Positions 51,918-61,418 of a stretch of DNA of 64,000 nt are shown here, one piece after another. The translations under genes and the position numbers were made by a program. The stretch's first letter is position 1. Each line of letters opens with the position of its first letter. The stretch comes from CALAGB01 sp963713965 (GTDB lineage: Bacteria > Chloroflexota > Chloroflexia > Thermomicrobiales > Thermomicrobiaceae): the NCBI GenBank assembly GCA_963713965.1, contig OY970217.1, positions 2,976,001 to 3,040,000 of the forward strand, read 5' to 3'. Below the pieces are notes generated by a model. The model ran no database searches, had not been told where the DNA came from, and saw only the letters and a list, made by a program, of their open reading frames with translations.

Positions 51918-52870
51918 TTACGCGTGGGCCACGGCCTTGAGGCCGACCGGCGTTCGCCAATCCGCGTGGCGATCCCCGATGCCGCGCATGACGTCATGCA
52001 GCAGCTTCTCGAGCTTCGCCCGTGATCGGTCCAAGCTCGCCGTCCCCAACCTGATAGCGATCGACCGAGGTAATCGGGGTGATTTCGGCGGCGGTTCCGC
52101 ACATGAAGACCTCGTCGGCAGATATAGAGCTCGGTGCGGTCGATGGTCCGCTCGACGACTTCGATGCCCAGGTCCTCACGCGCCATGGTCATGATGGCGT
52201 CGCGAGTGATGCTCTCGAGGATGCTCTCGGAGACGCCTGGCGTGATCAACTTGCCGTCACGCACCATCATCAAGCAGGCTCCGCCACCCTCGGCGACGTG
52301 CCCGTCCTTGTTGAGGATGATGGCGGTGTCATAGCCATTCGTCGCGGCTTCCATGTTGGCGAGCTGGCCATTGCGATAGTTCGAGATGTTCTTGACGCGC
52401 GGCGGCATGACGTTGTCGGAAATGCGCGTCCAGGAACTGATGCAGGCAGCCTGTGTCTTTCCCTTGAGGAGGTGTGAGGGCATTCCGTGGGTATTGATCA
52501 GAATCTGGGCCGCTGATCCGAATCCACTGAAGCTCTTGCCGTCGCCGCTGCCTCGGTAGGCGAATGGGCGAATGTAGACATCCTCACGATGGTCGTTCTC
52601 GCGTGCCAGGCGCACGATGGCGTCGATCAGCTGCTCGGTCGCGTAATCCTGCTGCAGGCGAACCAGCTTCATCGATTGGCTGAAGCGTTTCATGTGCTCG
52701 GGAAGGCGGAACACGTAGGCTTCTTGCTGGTCAGGATTCCAGTACGCGCGAATACCCTCGAAGATCGCGCCGACTGTCGACCAACCAATATCGGTGACGT
52801 GAACCGTGGCCTCTTCCCACGGCATCTGCCTGCCATTCCACCAGAGGAACTTCGGGTGCCCTTGTGCCAT
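51918..52870 (-). pseudogene. ilvE: Branched-chain amino acid aminotransferase, two frameshifts near the 3' end
   Basis: The corrected protein is about 316 residues. The first ~260 are intact, with FEGIRAYWN, PPRVKNISNYRNGQ (PLP Lys), and GHVAEGGGACLMMV. After TELYI the main frame turns to nonsense. A second frame continues ADEVFMCGTAAEITPITSV to GPIT, and a third ends KLEKLLHDVMRGIG...AVAHA at 51918. Removing one base near 52120 and one in the GGG run near 52026 restores the full enzyme. Both could be sequencing errors; else the gene is inactive or recently broken. ATG 52870 has GGAGG 8 bases upstream; the longer frame to 52978 is not needed. The active protein would convert branched-chain keto acids and glutamate to Val, Leu and Ile. 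Confidence 0.85.
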
Positions 52871-53018
52871 ACGCGTGACCTCCATCTGAGTTGTTGGCCC
52901 GAAAAGCGAGGGACGGTCATCCCTCCTATGAACTACGATATTAGCATAAGCGGATGCGCAATTGACGTCGACAGCCAATTGATTTCAAAAGATGCAAGAT
53001 TCGCGTCCACTTGGCCCA

Positions 53019-54848
53019 CTAGCCCGCTTCACGATCCTTGATGCTCACGAGGCTGGTGAGCCGGGTGAAGAGTAGCCCGGGCTGCAGCACCGAAGAATCG
53101 CCGACGAGCGGGAATCCCGCGATCCACGGTCGTATGAGGTAGAACGTCACCGGGTAGGCGATCGGGATATAGGCGACGGCGGTCTGTAGTGTCGTCTCAC
53201 AGTCGCGATAGAGAAGCTCTCGCGCATCGTCGCTTTGTTCGACTTTGGCTCGACCAACCAGATCGCCGAGATCTGCGGGGGTCAGCGGCAGCAGCGGTGT
53301 TTCCGAGCCGATCGGAAAGAATGCATCCGAATATCCATTGTTTGGATCGGGATAGGTGTAGTCCCATCGTCTCCAGAAGAGCGCGGAAGTTCCGGCGGAC
53401 AGTGCGGACGCGTAATCGGCCTCAGAAACGGTCTTGACGTCGATCTTCATGCCGAGATTCTCGAGTAGCTGCTCCGCGCAGTCGGTGGCCAGAAGCTGTG
53501 GTACCTCGTCGCTCTCGGAGATCAACAACTCGACGCTCGGCCAATTTTCTCCACCAGCATATTCCGTCCCTGCGAGGCCCTGAAGCGCCTGATCGACGTC
53601 GAATTGCTGCACCGCCTCGACCGAACCATCCGCAACCCGAAGCGGGAAGGTTGTTGGGAGGAGTGATTGCGCGGCGCTGGCTCGCCCCTCACTCAATTGC
53701 TCTAATCTCTTTCGGTCGATGGCCCGTGCCACGGCTTTGCGAACGCGCTGATCGTCGAACGGCGGATTGGTCGGTGAGACGATCAAAAACCAGACCGCGG
53801 GATCGATAGAGCTGATCATTTGGCTGGCGTAGTCCGAGATTGAGCGCACGTTGGTGACGTCGCCGGCGTTCACCGGCATAAAGTCGACCGCAGCGTTGAA
53901 ATAGGGTTGCTGATGTTTCGTGTCGGGGATTATCGGAACGACGGTTTGCTCGAGCCTGACATTGTTGGAATTCCAATGGTTCGGATTTGGCTCGGTTGTC
54001 CAATGATCGCCATGGTTCCACGAGGTGAGTCGAAACGGGCCATTCGAGACGCAGTGATCAGCGTCTGTCCAGGAGTCGCCAAATGACTCGACCGCTTGTC
54101 GGTAAGCCGGCACGAGTCCGATCGTTGCGGCGATGGTTGGGAAGTAGACGCGAGGCCCGACGAGGTTGACGACCACTGTCCAGTCGTCGGTTGCTTGAAC
54201 ACCGAGCTCTGACGGCTGGCGCTTGCCGTCGTGAATGTCGATAGCGTTGACCACGTCGTACAGAAGCCATGCTTGAGGGGCGTTGGTGGCGGGATCGATC
54301 ATCCGCTGCCAGGACCAGACGAAGTCGTGCGCCGTGACCGATTTCGCGTTGGACCACCCACTGTTGTTGTGGCGCAGGTGGAACGTCCATGCGCTCGAGT
54401 CGGCGTTTGCCTCCCAGTGATCGGCCCAATCGCCCATCGGTGTGAGATCGGTGTTCAGGGCCAGAAGTCCACTCCACAAGGACGGGTCTCCGCTGCAAAA
54501 AAGGTTGGCGTTGAAATCGTGACTTGCCGGCTCGGCCGTGAACCCGCCGCGGTAGAGTATCTGTGGTCCCGGCAGCGGCGAAGGGGTCGCACTCCCACTC
54601 GGAGTCGAGCTTGGCGCCGCGGTCACGGTGGATCTGGACGGCGTCTGGATTGGCGGAGGTACGAGGTCATCAACGGTCGGTAGAGGAGCAGCAGTGGGTG
54701 ATGTCTGGCTCACGACCTCTGCGCTGCCGTGACTGCACGCGCTGGCGACGAGAGCCGCGCCGCCGGCCAGCACCTTCATGAGACGACGACGGTCGAACGT
54801 CGGTTCGGTGCCAGCGTGATGTGGTTGTTTGATCGGACGATTGGTCAT
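53019..54848 (-). CDS. Solute-binding lipoprotein of the peptide/nickel ABC family (SBP_bac_5), Tat leader
   Basis: A 609-residue extracellular binding protein. The leader has a twin-arginine motif (FDRRRLMKVLAGG, residues 18-30) and a lipobox ending in Cys near 38. A Ser/Pro/Thr-rich linker follows (40-95). The solute-binding domain has typical oligopeptide-binding features: WTFHLRHNNSGWSNAKSVTAHDFVWSWQRMIDP, DWTVVVNLVGPRVYFPTIAA and NPPFDDQRVRKAVARAIDR. Ligand unknown; no permease genes adjoin it, so the partner transporter is elsewhere. ATG 54848. The Tat plus lipoprotein combination suggests folding or cofactor binding in the cytoplasm before export. Confidence 0.87.
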   Translation of the reverse strand: MTNRPIKQPHHAGTEPTFDRRRLMKVLAGGAALVASACSHGSAEVVSQTSPTAAPLPTVDDLVPPPIQTPSRSTVTAAPSSTPSGSATPSPLPGPQILYRGGFTAEPASHDFNANLFCSGDPSLWSGLLALNTDLTPMGDWADHWEANADSSAWTFHLRHNNSGWSNAKSVTAHDFVWSWQRMIDPATNAPQAWLLYDVVNAIDIHDGKRQPSELGVQATDDWTVVVNLVGPRVYFPTIAATIGLVPAYRQAVESFGDSWTDADHCVSNGPFRLTSWNHGDHWTTEPNPNHWNSNNVRLEQTVVPIIPDTKHQQPYFNAAVDFMPVNAGDVTNVRSISDYASQMISSIDPAVWFLIVSPTNPPFDDQRVRKAVARAIDRKRLEQLSEGRASAAQSLLPTTFPLRVADGSVEAVQQFDVDQALQGLAGTEYAGGENWPSVELLISESDEVPQLLATDCAEQLLENLGMKIDVKTVSEADYASALSAGTSALFWRRWDYTYPDPNNGYSDAFFPIGSETPLLPLTPADLGDLVGRAKVEQSDDARELLYRDCETTLQTAVAYIPIAYPVTFYLIRPWIAGFPLVGDSSVLQPGLLFTRLTSLVSIKDREAG

Positions 54849-54928
54849 GATTTGCTCGTCAGTCAGCGGGAATGCAACTCCGAAACTCTGGTTGCACTGA
54901 CCGTTTCAGCTTGATGATCGTCGTACGA

Positions 54929-55891
54929 TCACGCGTCGAGGTCCCGGCGGTAGAATACGAGTGCGGCTCCGCCGTAGATGCCGGTGTTGAGACCGAGAGA
55001 CGACTCGCGAATCGTGACATCGGCCAGGATCGACGGTAGGGCGTAGTTCGGTAGCCATTTCCTGAACGGTTTTATCAAGAGATCGCCCGCCTTGGAGATT
55101 CCGCCACCAATCACCAGCAGCTCAGGATTGAAGATGTTGATCATGCCTCCCAGGCTGGCCGCGAGCGCCTGCCCGGCTCGATCGAAGATCGATTTCGCAC
55201 CTTGGTCTCCCGCGGCGGCGGCCATCGCCACCATCTCCGGCGTGATCGGATTCCGGCGTGACATGCGGGTGAGCTCGTCGGATCGTAGTGAGTGAACCAG
55301 GATTTCGGCGTCGCGGACGATGGCCCAGCCGCTCACGAAGCTTTCAACGCAACCGATTCCGCCACAGCTACATCGTGGACCGGTCGGATCAACCGAGACG
55401 TGGCCGAGCTCGCCGCCGAACCCTCGTTTGCCACCGATCAGATGTCCGTTCGAGATGACTCCGCCGCCCACTCCGGTGCCGATAGCGATATAGATCATGT
55501 CCTGGGTGCCCTGTCCAGAGCCGAATCGCGCCTCGCCGAGCGCGGCGCAGTTCGCATCGTTGCCAATGTGGACGGTGCGATTCAGACGTGACTCGAGCAT
55601 GTCTCGCAGCGGGATATCGTGCCAATCCGGGATGTTTGGACCGAAATAGATGATCCCCGCGTCAGGATCAATCGCGCCGGGCGCGATGACTCCGACTTCG
55701 ACCTGCTGCGCCGGGTTTTCATGCGCGACGACCTCACCGACCAAGGCCGCAAGTCGATCAATGACCGCTTCGGGGCCTTCATGCCCGAGTGTAGGACGGG
55801 AGACGAGATGGCGGATCTCGCCATTGGAATCAACCAGTGCCGCTCGCACGTTCGTGCCGCCTAAATCGACTGCGAGTGCCACATTTGTCAC
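54929..55891 (-). CDS. ROK-family sugar kinase (glucokinase-like)
   Basis: A roughly 320-residue ROK kinase. It has the phosphate-1 loop AVDLGGTNVRAALVD, the catalytic Asp-containing IGNDANCAALGEARFG, GTGVGGGVISNGHLIGG, and the zinc motif CSCGGIGCVESF (three to four Cys). This is the glucokinase/N-acetylmannosamine kinase pattern; exact sugar unclear. The start is uncertain: GTG 55891 sits just before the fold, while GTG 55909 and the frame start at 55915 are alternatives. It follows a GT2 gene 20-45 bases upstream on the same strand, in the order GT2, then ROK. Confidence 0.87.
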   Translation of the reverse strand: MTNVALAVDLGGTNVRAALVDSNGEIRHLVSRPTLGHEGPEAVIDRLAALVGEVVAHENPAQQVEVGVIAPGAIDPDAGIIYFGPNIPDWHDIPLRDMLESRLNRTVHIGNDANCAALGEARFGSGQGTQDMIYIAIGTGVGGGVISNGHLIGGKRGFGGELGHVSVDPTGPRCSCGGIGCVESFVSGWAIVRDAEILVHSLRSDELTRMSRRNPITPEMVAMAAAAGDQGAKSIFDRAGQALAASLGGMINIFNPELLVIGGGISKAGDLLIKPFRKWLPNYALPSILADVTIRESSLGLNTGIYGGAALVFYRRDLDA

Positions 55892-55936
55892 CAATTGAGT
55901 CCGTTCCACGTGCAAGCCATCATCGATACCTCGTGC

Positions 55937-56629
55937 TCAACCGAATATGCGATAGCGGATCAACGTCCCAAGGACAGTGAACCCGTCCTTCCAAGAAATC
56001 TTCTTGCCTTCCCAGAATTCGCGGCCATTGTAGGCGATGGGAACTTCATAGATGCGATTGCCTTGCTTCAGTATCTTAGCCGTAATTTCTGGGTCGAAAC
56101 CCCACCGGTTCGAGTTCAACTTGAGTTTACGACCAATGTCGGCCGTGAACACCTTGTAGCAGGTCTCCATGTCGGTAAGCGTCGTGTCAAACATCATGTT
56201 AGTGGTGAGGGTGAGCACCTTGTTGCCGAGCGAATGCCAGAAGTACATCGCTTTGTGCTCACCCAGAAAACGGGAGCCATAGACGACCTTGGTGCGCCCC
56301 TCCTCGATCGGCCGTATCAGGCGCACATAATCTCGCGGATCGTATTCCAGATCGGCATCCTGAATGATGATGATATCGCCGGTGACGTGCTTCAGACCGG
56401 TCCGAACCGCCGCACCCTTTCCTAAATTCTCTGAGTGCAAGAAGACCTTTGTGTCGGGATGCCCTTCGGCTTCCTCACTGAGGATCTCGCGCGTTCCGTC
56501 GGTCGAAAAATCGTCCACGACGATCAGTTCGCGAGGATTAGCCATCTCGACCGCGCGGATCTGGTTCAGGATCTCCCGGATCGTTCCCACCTCGTTGTAG
56601 ACCGGGATCACCACCGACAACGAATGCAC
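55937..56629 (-). CDS. Family 2 glycosyltransferase, dolichyl-phosphate mannosyltransferase-like
   Basis: A 230-residue GT-A enzyme. LSVVIPVYNEVGTIREIL opens the nucleotide-binding region, VDDFSTDGTREIL and IIQDADLEYDP hold the Asp residues for metal and donor, and SRFLGEHKAMYFWHSLGNKVLTL follows. No large C-terminal membrane part. It resembles DPM1/polyprenyl-phosphate glycosyltransferases, which load a sugar onto a lipid carrier at the membrane face. GTG 56629 has GGGGGATAA upstream. It precedes the ROK kinase gene. Confidence 0.85.
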   Translation of the reverse strand: MHSLSVVIPVYNEVGTIREILNQIRAVEMANPRELIVVDDFSTDGTREILSEEAEGHPDTKVFLHSENLGKGAAVRTGLKHVTGDIIIIQDADLEYDPRDYVRLIRPIEEGRTKVVYGSRFLGEHKAMYFWHSLGNKVLTLTTNMMFDTTLTDMETCYKVFTADIGRKLKLNSNRWGFDPEITAKILKQGNRIYEVPIAYNGREFWEGKKISWKDGFTVLGTLIRYRIFG

Positions 56630-56695
56630 TTATCCCCCTGTCTCACGGACGGCGAGCGTGGCAGCAACTGAATTGATGCGCTGATACGCGAGTGG

Positions 56696-58177
56696 CTACA
56701 GGATGAAATTACTGAGATCGTCGTCCGCCGCGATCTCCTCGACCCGTTCCCTCACGTACGCTTCGTCTACGACAACGTGCTGCTCACCAAGATCCGGAGC
56801 CTCGAACGAAGTGTCTTCCAGCACGCGCTCGACGAGCGTGTAGAGCCGTCGCGCACCAATATCCTCGGTCCGCTCGTTGATCAGCGACGCAAGGTGGGCC
56901 AGCTCACGAATGCCTTCGTCGGTGAACTCAACGGTCACTCCATCGGCTTCAAGCAATTGCTGATATTGCTTCGTCAGCGCATTCTCCGGCTCTCGCAAGA
57001 TCGCGTAGAGATCATCCTCGGAGAGGCTGCTCAGCTCTACGCGGATGGGAAATCGGCCCTGAAGCTCGGGGATCAGATCGGACGGTCGTGCCGAGTGGAA
57101 CGCACCGGCGGCGATGAACAGGATGTGATCGGTGCGGATTGGGCCGTACCGCGTCATCACGACCGAGCCCTCGACGATCGGCAGCAGATCACGCTGAACA
57201 CCCTCACCAGAAACGTCCGGGCCGTAGTCGCTCCCGCCGTTGATCGTCTTGTCGATCTCGTCGATGAAGACGATGCCGGATTCCTCCGACTGTTTGATGG
57301 CGTTCTCGACCACCGCGTCATAGTCGACCAAACGATGAGCCTCTTGCTCGGTGAGAATACGGCGAGCTTCTCGAACCGAGACCCTGCGCGAGCGCCTACG
57401 CGTGATGAGATCCTCGAAGAACTCGTTCAAGCTCTCCTTGGCCTCTTCGATGCTGGCCGTGGCTTGCCCTTCAACCGGAGTGACACGCGGCTCGTACTCG
57501 TTGTCCAGGTCGATCTCGACCAGTTCGTCGTCCAGTGCATCCTTCGAGAGGAGGTCGAGCGTTCGATTTCGCTGCCGGGTCAGGCGGCGTTTGATGGCTG
57601 CTTCACGCTTGCGTCGTGCCGCCGCGTCGTTCTCGCTTTGGGTGATTGCCTCAGCCGATTTGCGCGCGGTAGGTTCGCCACTGGGCAGCGACCCTTGTTC
57701 GACCAGCATGTCCGCAATGCGCTGGTCTGCCACTTGACGGGCATCGTCTCGAACCGCATCCAGATGCCGAACGTGCAGCATGTTGACGCCGGTGTCGACG
57801 AGTTCGCGGATGATCGATTCGACGTCGCGGCCAACGTAGCCTGCTTCAGTGAACTTGGTCGCCTCTACCTTGATGAATGGTGCGTCGACAATGCGCGCTA
57901 CCCTTCGCGCGATCTCGGTCTTGCCAACGCCAGTAGGACCGATCATCAGAATGTTTTTGGGCAGGATTTCGCGCTGAACCTCTTCCGCAAGCTGCTGTCG
58001 TCTCCAGCGGTTGCGCAGCGCGATCGCGACCGAACGTTTGGCGTCATGCTGCCCCACGATAAATCGGTCGAGCTCGCTCACGACTCGCTTCGGCGTCAGA
58101 TCCTTCTCGATCTCGCCCAATGTCGGGAAGATGGACCGCTCTCGCTCAGTTTCAGTCTTGAGAGTCATTAGATTCAT
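56696..58177 (-). CDS. hslU: ATP-dependent protease ATPase subunit HslU (ClpY)
   Basis: A 493-residue AAA+ unfoldase that feeds substrates to HslV. It has the opening LTPKRVVSELDRFIVGQHDAKRSVAIALRNRWRR, Walker A IGPTGVGKTEIARR, GYVGRDVESIIRELV, Walker B GIVFIDEIDKT and the C-terminal ISNFIL-like tail NFIL that docks into HslV. The I domain (about 110-240) is long and charged. The start could be 58177 or the in-frame ATG at 58168; both lie within the end of hslV (overlap 26 or 17 bases), so the two are coupled. Slightly longer than E. coli HslU. Confidence 0.95.
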   Translation of the reverse strand: MNLMTLKTETERERSIFPTLGEIEKDLTPKRVVSELDRFIVGQHDAKRSVAIALRNRWRRQQLAEEVQREILPKNILMIGPTGVGKTEIARRVARIVDAPFIKVEATKFTEAGYVGRDVESIIRELVDTGVNMLHVRHLDAVRDDARQVADQRIADMLVEQGSLPSGEPTARKSAEAITQSENDAAARRKREAAIKRRLTRQRNRTLDLLSKDALDDELVEIDLDNEYEPRVTPVEGQATASIEEAKESLNEFFEDLITRRRSRRVSVREARRILTEQEAHRLVDYDAVVENAIKQSEESGIVFIDEIDKTINGGSDYGPDVSGEGVQRDLLPIVEGSVVMTRYGPIRTDHILFIAAGAFHSARPSDLIPELQGRFPIRVELSSLSEDDLYAILREPENALTKQYQQLLEADGVTVEFTDEGIRELAHLASLINERTEDIGARRLYTLVERVLEDTSFEAPDLGEQHVVVDEAYVRERVEEIAADDDLSNFIL

Positions 58178-58730
58178 CCGGCTGCTTCGTCACCTCAATT
58201 AGGATGTGATCGTTCGTATAGATGCAGAGCTCCGCGGTGATTTTCATTGCCGCTTCGACGATCTCACCGGAGGTCATTTCGGTGTTGCGAAGCAACGCTC
58301 TGGCGGCGGCGGTAGCATATGATCCACCGCTCCCAATCGCCACGATCCCGTCATCCGGTTCGAGCACGTCACCCTCACCCGACATCACCAGGAGGTGCTC
58401 ATAATCGGCAATAATCAACTGCGCCTCGAGCCGGCGCAAGTACCGGTCGGTCCGCCATTCCTTGGCTAGCTCGACCGCCGCACGCACCAGATTTTCATCA
58501 GATGAGCGGAGTTGTTGCTCGAATTTTTCGAAGAGGGTAAGCGCGTCCGCGACTGCACCTGCAAACCCGGCGACCACTCGACCATCAGCAAGGACGCGAA
58601 TCTTCCGCGCGCCATGCTTCATCACGACATCGCCATAGGTCACCTGGCCGTCGCCGGCTAGCGCAACTTCGCCATTTCGTTTGACCCCGAGGATTGTTGT
58701 TCCGTGCCAGCGTGCGGCTGCTTCGCGCAT
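58152..58730 (-). CDS. hslV: ATP-dependent protease peptidase subunit HslV (ClpQ)
   Basis: A 192-residue threonine peptidase of the HslUV protease. The catalytic Thr begins TTILGVKRNGEVALAGDGQVT after a 10-residue propeptide (MREAAARWHG), and the Lys33-equivalent lies in HGARKIRVL. VDGRVVAGFAG and IGSGGSYATAAARALL follow in the normal order. It forms a dodecamer capped by HslU. ATG 58730. The downstream hslU gene overlaps its stop. Confidence 0.95.
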   Translation of the reverse strand: MREAAARWHGTTILGVKRNGEVALAGDGQVTYGDVVMKHGARKIRVLADGRVVAGFAGAVADALTLFEKFEQQLRSSDENLVRAAVELAKEWRTDRYLRRLEAQLIIADYEHLLVMSGEGDVLEPDDGIVAIGSGGSYATAAARALLRNTEMTSGEIVEAAMKITAELCIYTNDHILIEVTKQPDESNDSQD

Positions 58731-58886
58731 TCCTCAACCTAAGCTTCCGACCCACCCACAATTGCTGGGTACGGCTGCCACTCCACCACTCATTTTATCA
58801 GGTACTCAAATGATTTCGGTCGAAACAGCGACGCCGGGAGACGGACGTAGGGTCGCGCCGCCCGGCGTTCTGCATCACCGGTGTAT

Positions 58887-61127
58887 TTAGCCCGTTTTGG
58901 CCAACGGCTGCGCGGCGCGGTAGCCACAGTCGCTGTTGCGACACTTCACGCTACCGTCTCGACCTGCCTCAACCAGGATGTCGCCGCATTGCGGGCATCG
59001 CTCGCCGGTCGGCTTATCCCAGCTGGTGAAGTCGCACTCCGGGTAGCGGCTGCAGCCGTAGAACGTTCGTCGTCGACCCTTGCGGGTCTTTTTCTCGACG
59101 ACGTCACCTTCTTCACACTGCGGACACTTCATGCCGATCTTGTTGAGGATCGGCCGTGAGTTGCGGCATTCCGGAAAGCCGGAGCAGGCCAAGAAGCGGC
59201 CGAAGCGGCCGAGCTTGATGACCATCGGGCGACCGCACTTCTCACAGACTTCGTCGGTCGGCTCGTCCGCGATTTTGACCCGCGTCATCTGTTTTTCGGC
59301 TTGCTCGACGGTCTGGTGGAAGGGGACGTAGAAGTCCGTCATCACCGGAACCCACATGCGCTCCCCAGAGGCGATGTCGTCAAGTTCATCCTCCATGCGA
59401 GAGGTGAACTGCGCGTCGACGATGCCTGGGAAGTGCTGTACGAGCAGGTCGGTCACGACCTCTCCAAGCTCGGTCGGTGTGAGACGTCGCTGATCGATCT
59501 CAACGTAATTGCGCGCCTGAAGCGTGGCGATGGTCGGAGCATAGGTACTCGGGCGTCCGATGCCCAGCTCTTCGAGCGACTTCACCAGAGACGCTTCCGA
59601 GAAGCGCGGCGGTGGCTGGGTGAAATGCTGGTCCGGGATCAATTGCACCAGATCGAGGATCTCGTTGACGATCAGCTCCGGCAGTGCATCCCGGTCGATC
59701 TCGTCCACCTCGTCGTCGTCCCGACCCTCACGATACACGGCGATGAAGCCCTGGAACTTGATGACGGAACCGGTCGCGTGGAAGCGGAATCGCTTCTTGG
59801 CGCCGGACGGGCCGGCGTCGACGTCGACTGCCGTGCTGTCGAAGATAGCGTTGCGCATCTGGCTGGCGATGAAGCGCTGCCAGATCAGCTTGTAGAGACG
59901 GAACTGCTGTTGGCTGAGATATTTCTGCACCATTTCCGGCGTACGAGCTGGATCGGTGGGACGGATCGCCTCGTGCGCCTCCTGCGCGCCTTTCGACTTG
60001 CGCGTGTAGACCGGCGGGCGATCCGGCACATACTCAGCTCCGTGTCGCTCGGTGATGACTTCACGGGCACGCTGTTGCGCCGACGCAGCTATATTGGTCG
60101 AGTCGGTACGCATATAGGTGATCAAACCTTGCGAACCGGCGGCTCCCAGGTCGATACCTTCATAGAGTTCCTGAGCGATCTGCATGGTGCGCCGCACCGG
60201 CATGCGCAGCTTGCGCGATGCCTCCTGCTGCAATGTGCTGGTGATAAACGGCGCGGCCGGACGTCGCTGCGTCTCCTTGGTCTGAACGTCACGGACCTGG
60301 AATTCGGCGCCGTCGAGTGCATTGACGATCGACATCGTCAGAGCCTCGTTTGAGAGGTCAGGCTTTTTGTCGTCAACCCGTGACAGCGACGCGATGAATG
60401 ACGAGAGCTTCTTTTTGTTTCCCTGGTTCTGCTTGGCAAGCTCCGCCTCCAGCGACCAGTACTCTTGCGGAACGAACGCCTTGATCTCACGTTCGCGCTC
60501 GACGATAAGTCGCAGAGCAACCGATTGAACGCGTCCGGCAGATAGCCCGCGCTTCACATTCTTCCAGAGGAGCGGGCTGATTTCGTAGCCCACGAGCCTG
60601 TCGAGCACGCGACGCGCCTGCTGGGCTTCCACCAGCTTCATGTTTATCTCACGCGGATCTTTGACCGCGTCGTGGATGGCCTCCGGCGTGATCTCCTGGA
60701 AAATGATCCGATGGACCGGCTTGTCTTGGGGCTGAGTCGCCTCGATCAGATGCCAGGCGATCGCCTCCCCTTCGCGGTCAGGGTCAGTCGCCAACAGCAC
60801 CGACTTCGCGCTTTTCACGCTCGCACGCAGCTCTTTGACGACCTTGCTCTTGTCGCGAGGCACCAGGTAGTCGGGCGTGAACGAATCGTCAGTGTGGACC
60901 CCCATGCGACTCTTCGGAAGGTCGCGCACGTGTCCCATTGACGCTTTCACCGTGTAGCCACGACCGAGATATTTCCCGATCGTCTTTGCCTTTGCCGGAG
61001 ACTCGACGATGACGAGCGTATTGCGCCCGCCGGTCGATGTCGAACCCGCGGCCTTGCTACTGGTTGCCTTCTTGGTGGTGGACGTCTTTGACTTGGTTTT
61101 CGTTGTCGTGGATCTTTGCTGAGCCAT
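58887..61127 (-). CDS. topA: DNA topoisomerase I
   Basis: A 746-residue type IA topoisomerase that relaxes negative supercoils. The Toprim domain follows a 30-residue Lys/Ser/Thr-rich leader (LVIVESPAKAKTIGKYLGRGY; LLATDPDREGEAIAWHL). The catalytic Tyr is in GLITYMRTDSTNIA. Three C-terminal zinc ribbons (CEKCGRPM..CSGFPEC, CPQCEEGD..CSRYPEC, CPQCGDIL..CRNSDC) carry Cys4 sets. ATG 61127. The gene is in the series dprA-manC-topA-hslV-hslU; upstream 290 bases hold no other gene. Confidence 0.96.
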   Translation of the reverse strand: MAQQRSTTTKTKSKTSTTKKATSSKAAGSTSTGGRNTLVIVESPAKAKTIGKYLGRGYTVKASMGHVRDLPKSRMGVHTDDSFTPDYLVPRDKSKVVKELRASVKSAKSVLLATDPDREGEAIAWHLIEATQPQDKPVHRIIFQEITPEAIHDAVKDPREINMKLVEAQQARRVLDRLVGYEISPLLWKNVKRGLSAGRVQSVALRLIVEREREIKAFVPQEYWSLEAELAKQNQGNKKKLSSFIASLSRVDDKKPDLSNEALTMSIVNALDGAEFQVRDVQTKETQRRPAAPFITSTLQQEASRKLRMPVRRTMQIAQELYEGIDLGAAGSQGLITYMRTDSTNIAASAQQRAREVITERHGAEYVPDRPPVYTRKSKGAQEAHEAIRPTDPARTPEMVQKYLSQQQFRLYKLIWQRFIASQMRNAIFDSTAVDVDAGPSGAKKRFRFHATGSVIKFQGFIAVYREGRDDDEVDEIDRDALPELIVNEILDLVQLIPDQHFTQPPPRFSEASLVKSLEELGIGRPSTYAPTIATLQARNYVEIDQRRLTPTELGEVVTDLLVQHFPGIVDAQFTSRMEDELDDIASGERMWVPVMTDFYVPFHQTVEQAEKQMTRVKIADEPTDEVCEKCGRPMVIKLGRFGRFLACSGFPECRNSRPILNKIGMKCPQCEEGDVVEKKTRKGRRRTFYGCSRYPECDFTSWDKPTGERCPQCGDILVEAGRDGSVKCRNSDCGYRAAQPLAKTG

Positions 61128-61418
61128 AGTCTCCGTTAGCCGAGTGAGTCACGCTGCCGTACCGTTGGACCTTCTCCTGAGGTGGCAGCCCTTCCCTTTG
61201 AATGATGCGCTCATGTCTGAGTCTGGATTATGCGGAACGTCGTCGAGTTCGGAATGCACCGAAAGTCATGGGTTCTTTGTTAACCCGTCGGATCCCGGCG
61301 CTTTCGACCAATCCAATGATTCCGACGAACCTCGGGGTTCGTGTCGCGCTGATCGAACCGCCGATAGTCTACACGGACTTTCAAATTCGCAAAGTCGCCG
61401 GTTTCGAACACTTAACGA
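61128..61418. other. Intergenic region upstream of topA
   Basis: This 291-base stretch lies between the topA start and the manC stop (minus strand). I see no convincing gene. A short hairpin (GACTTT...AAAGTC, near 61377-61396) and a -10-like TAGACT may belong to a topA promoter, but the match is weak. Confidence 0.4.

Noticed and set aside
56777..58171. Long 464-residue plus-strand frame opposite hslU
   Set aside because: It is long only because of high GC and codon bias of hslU; no family motif.
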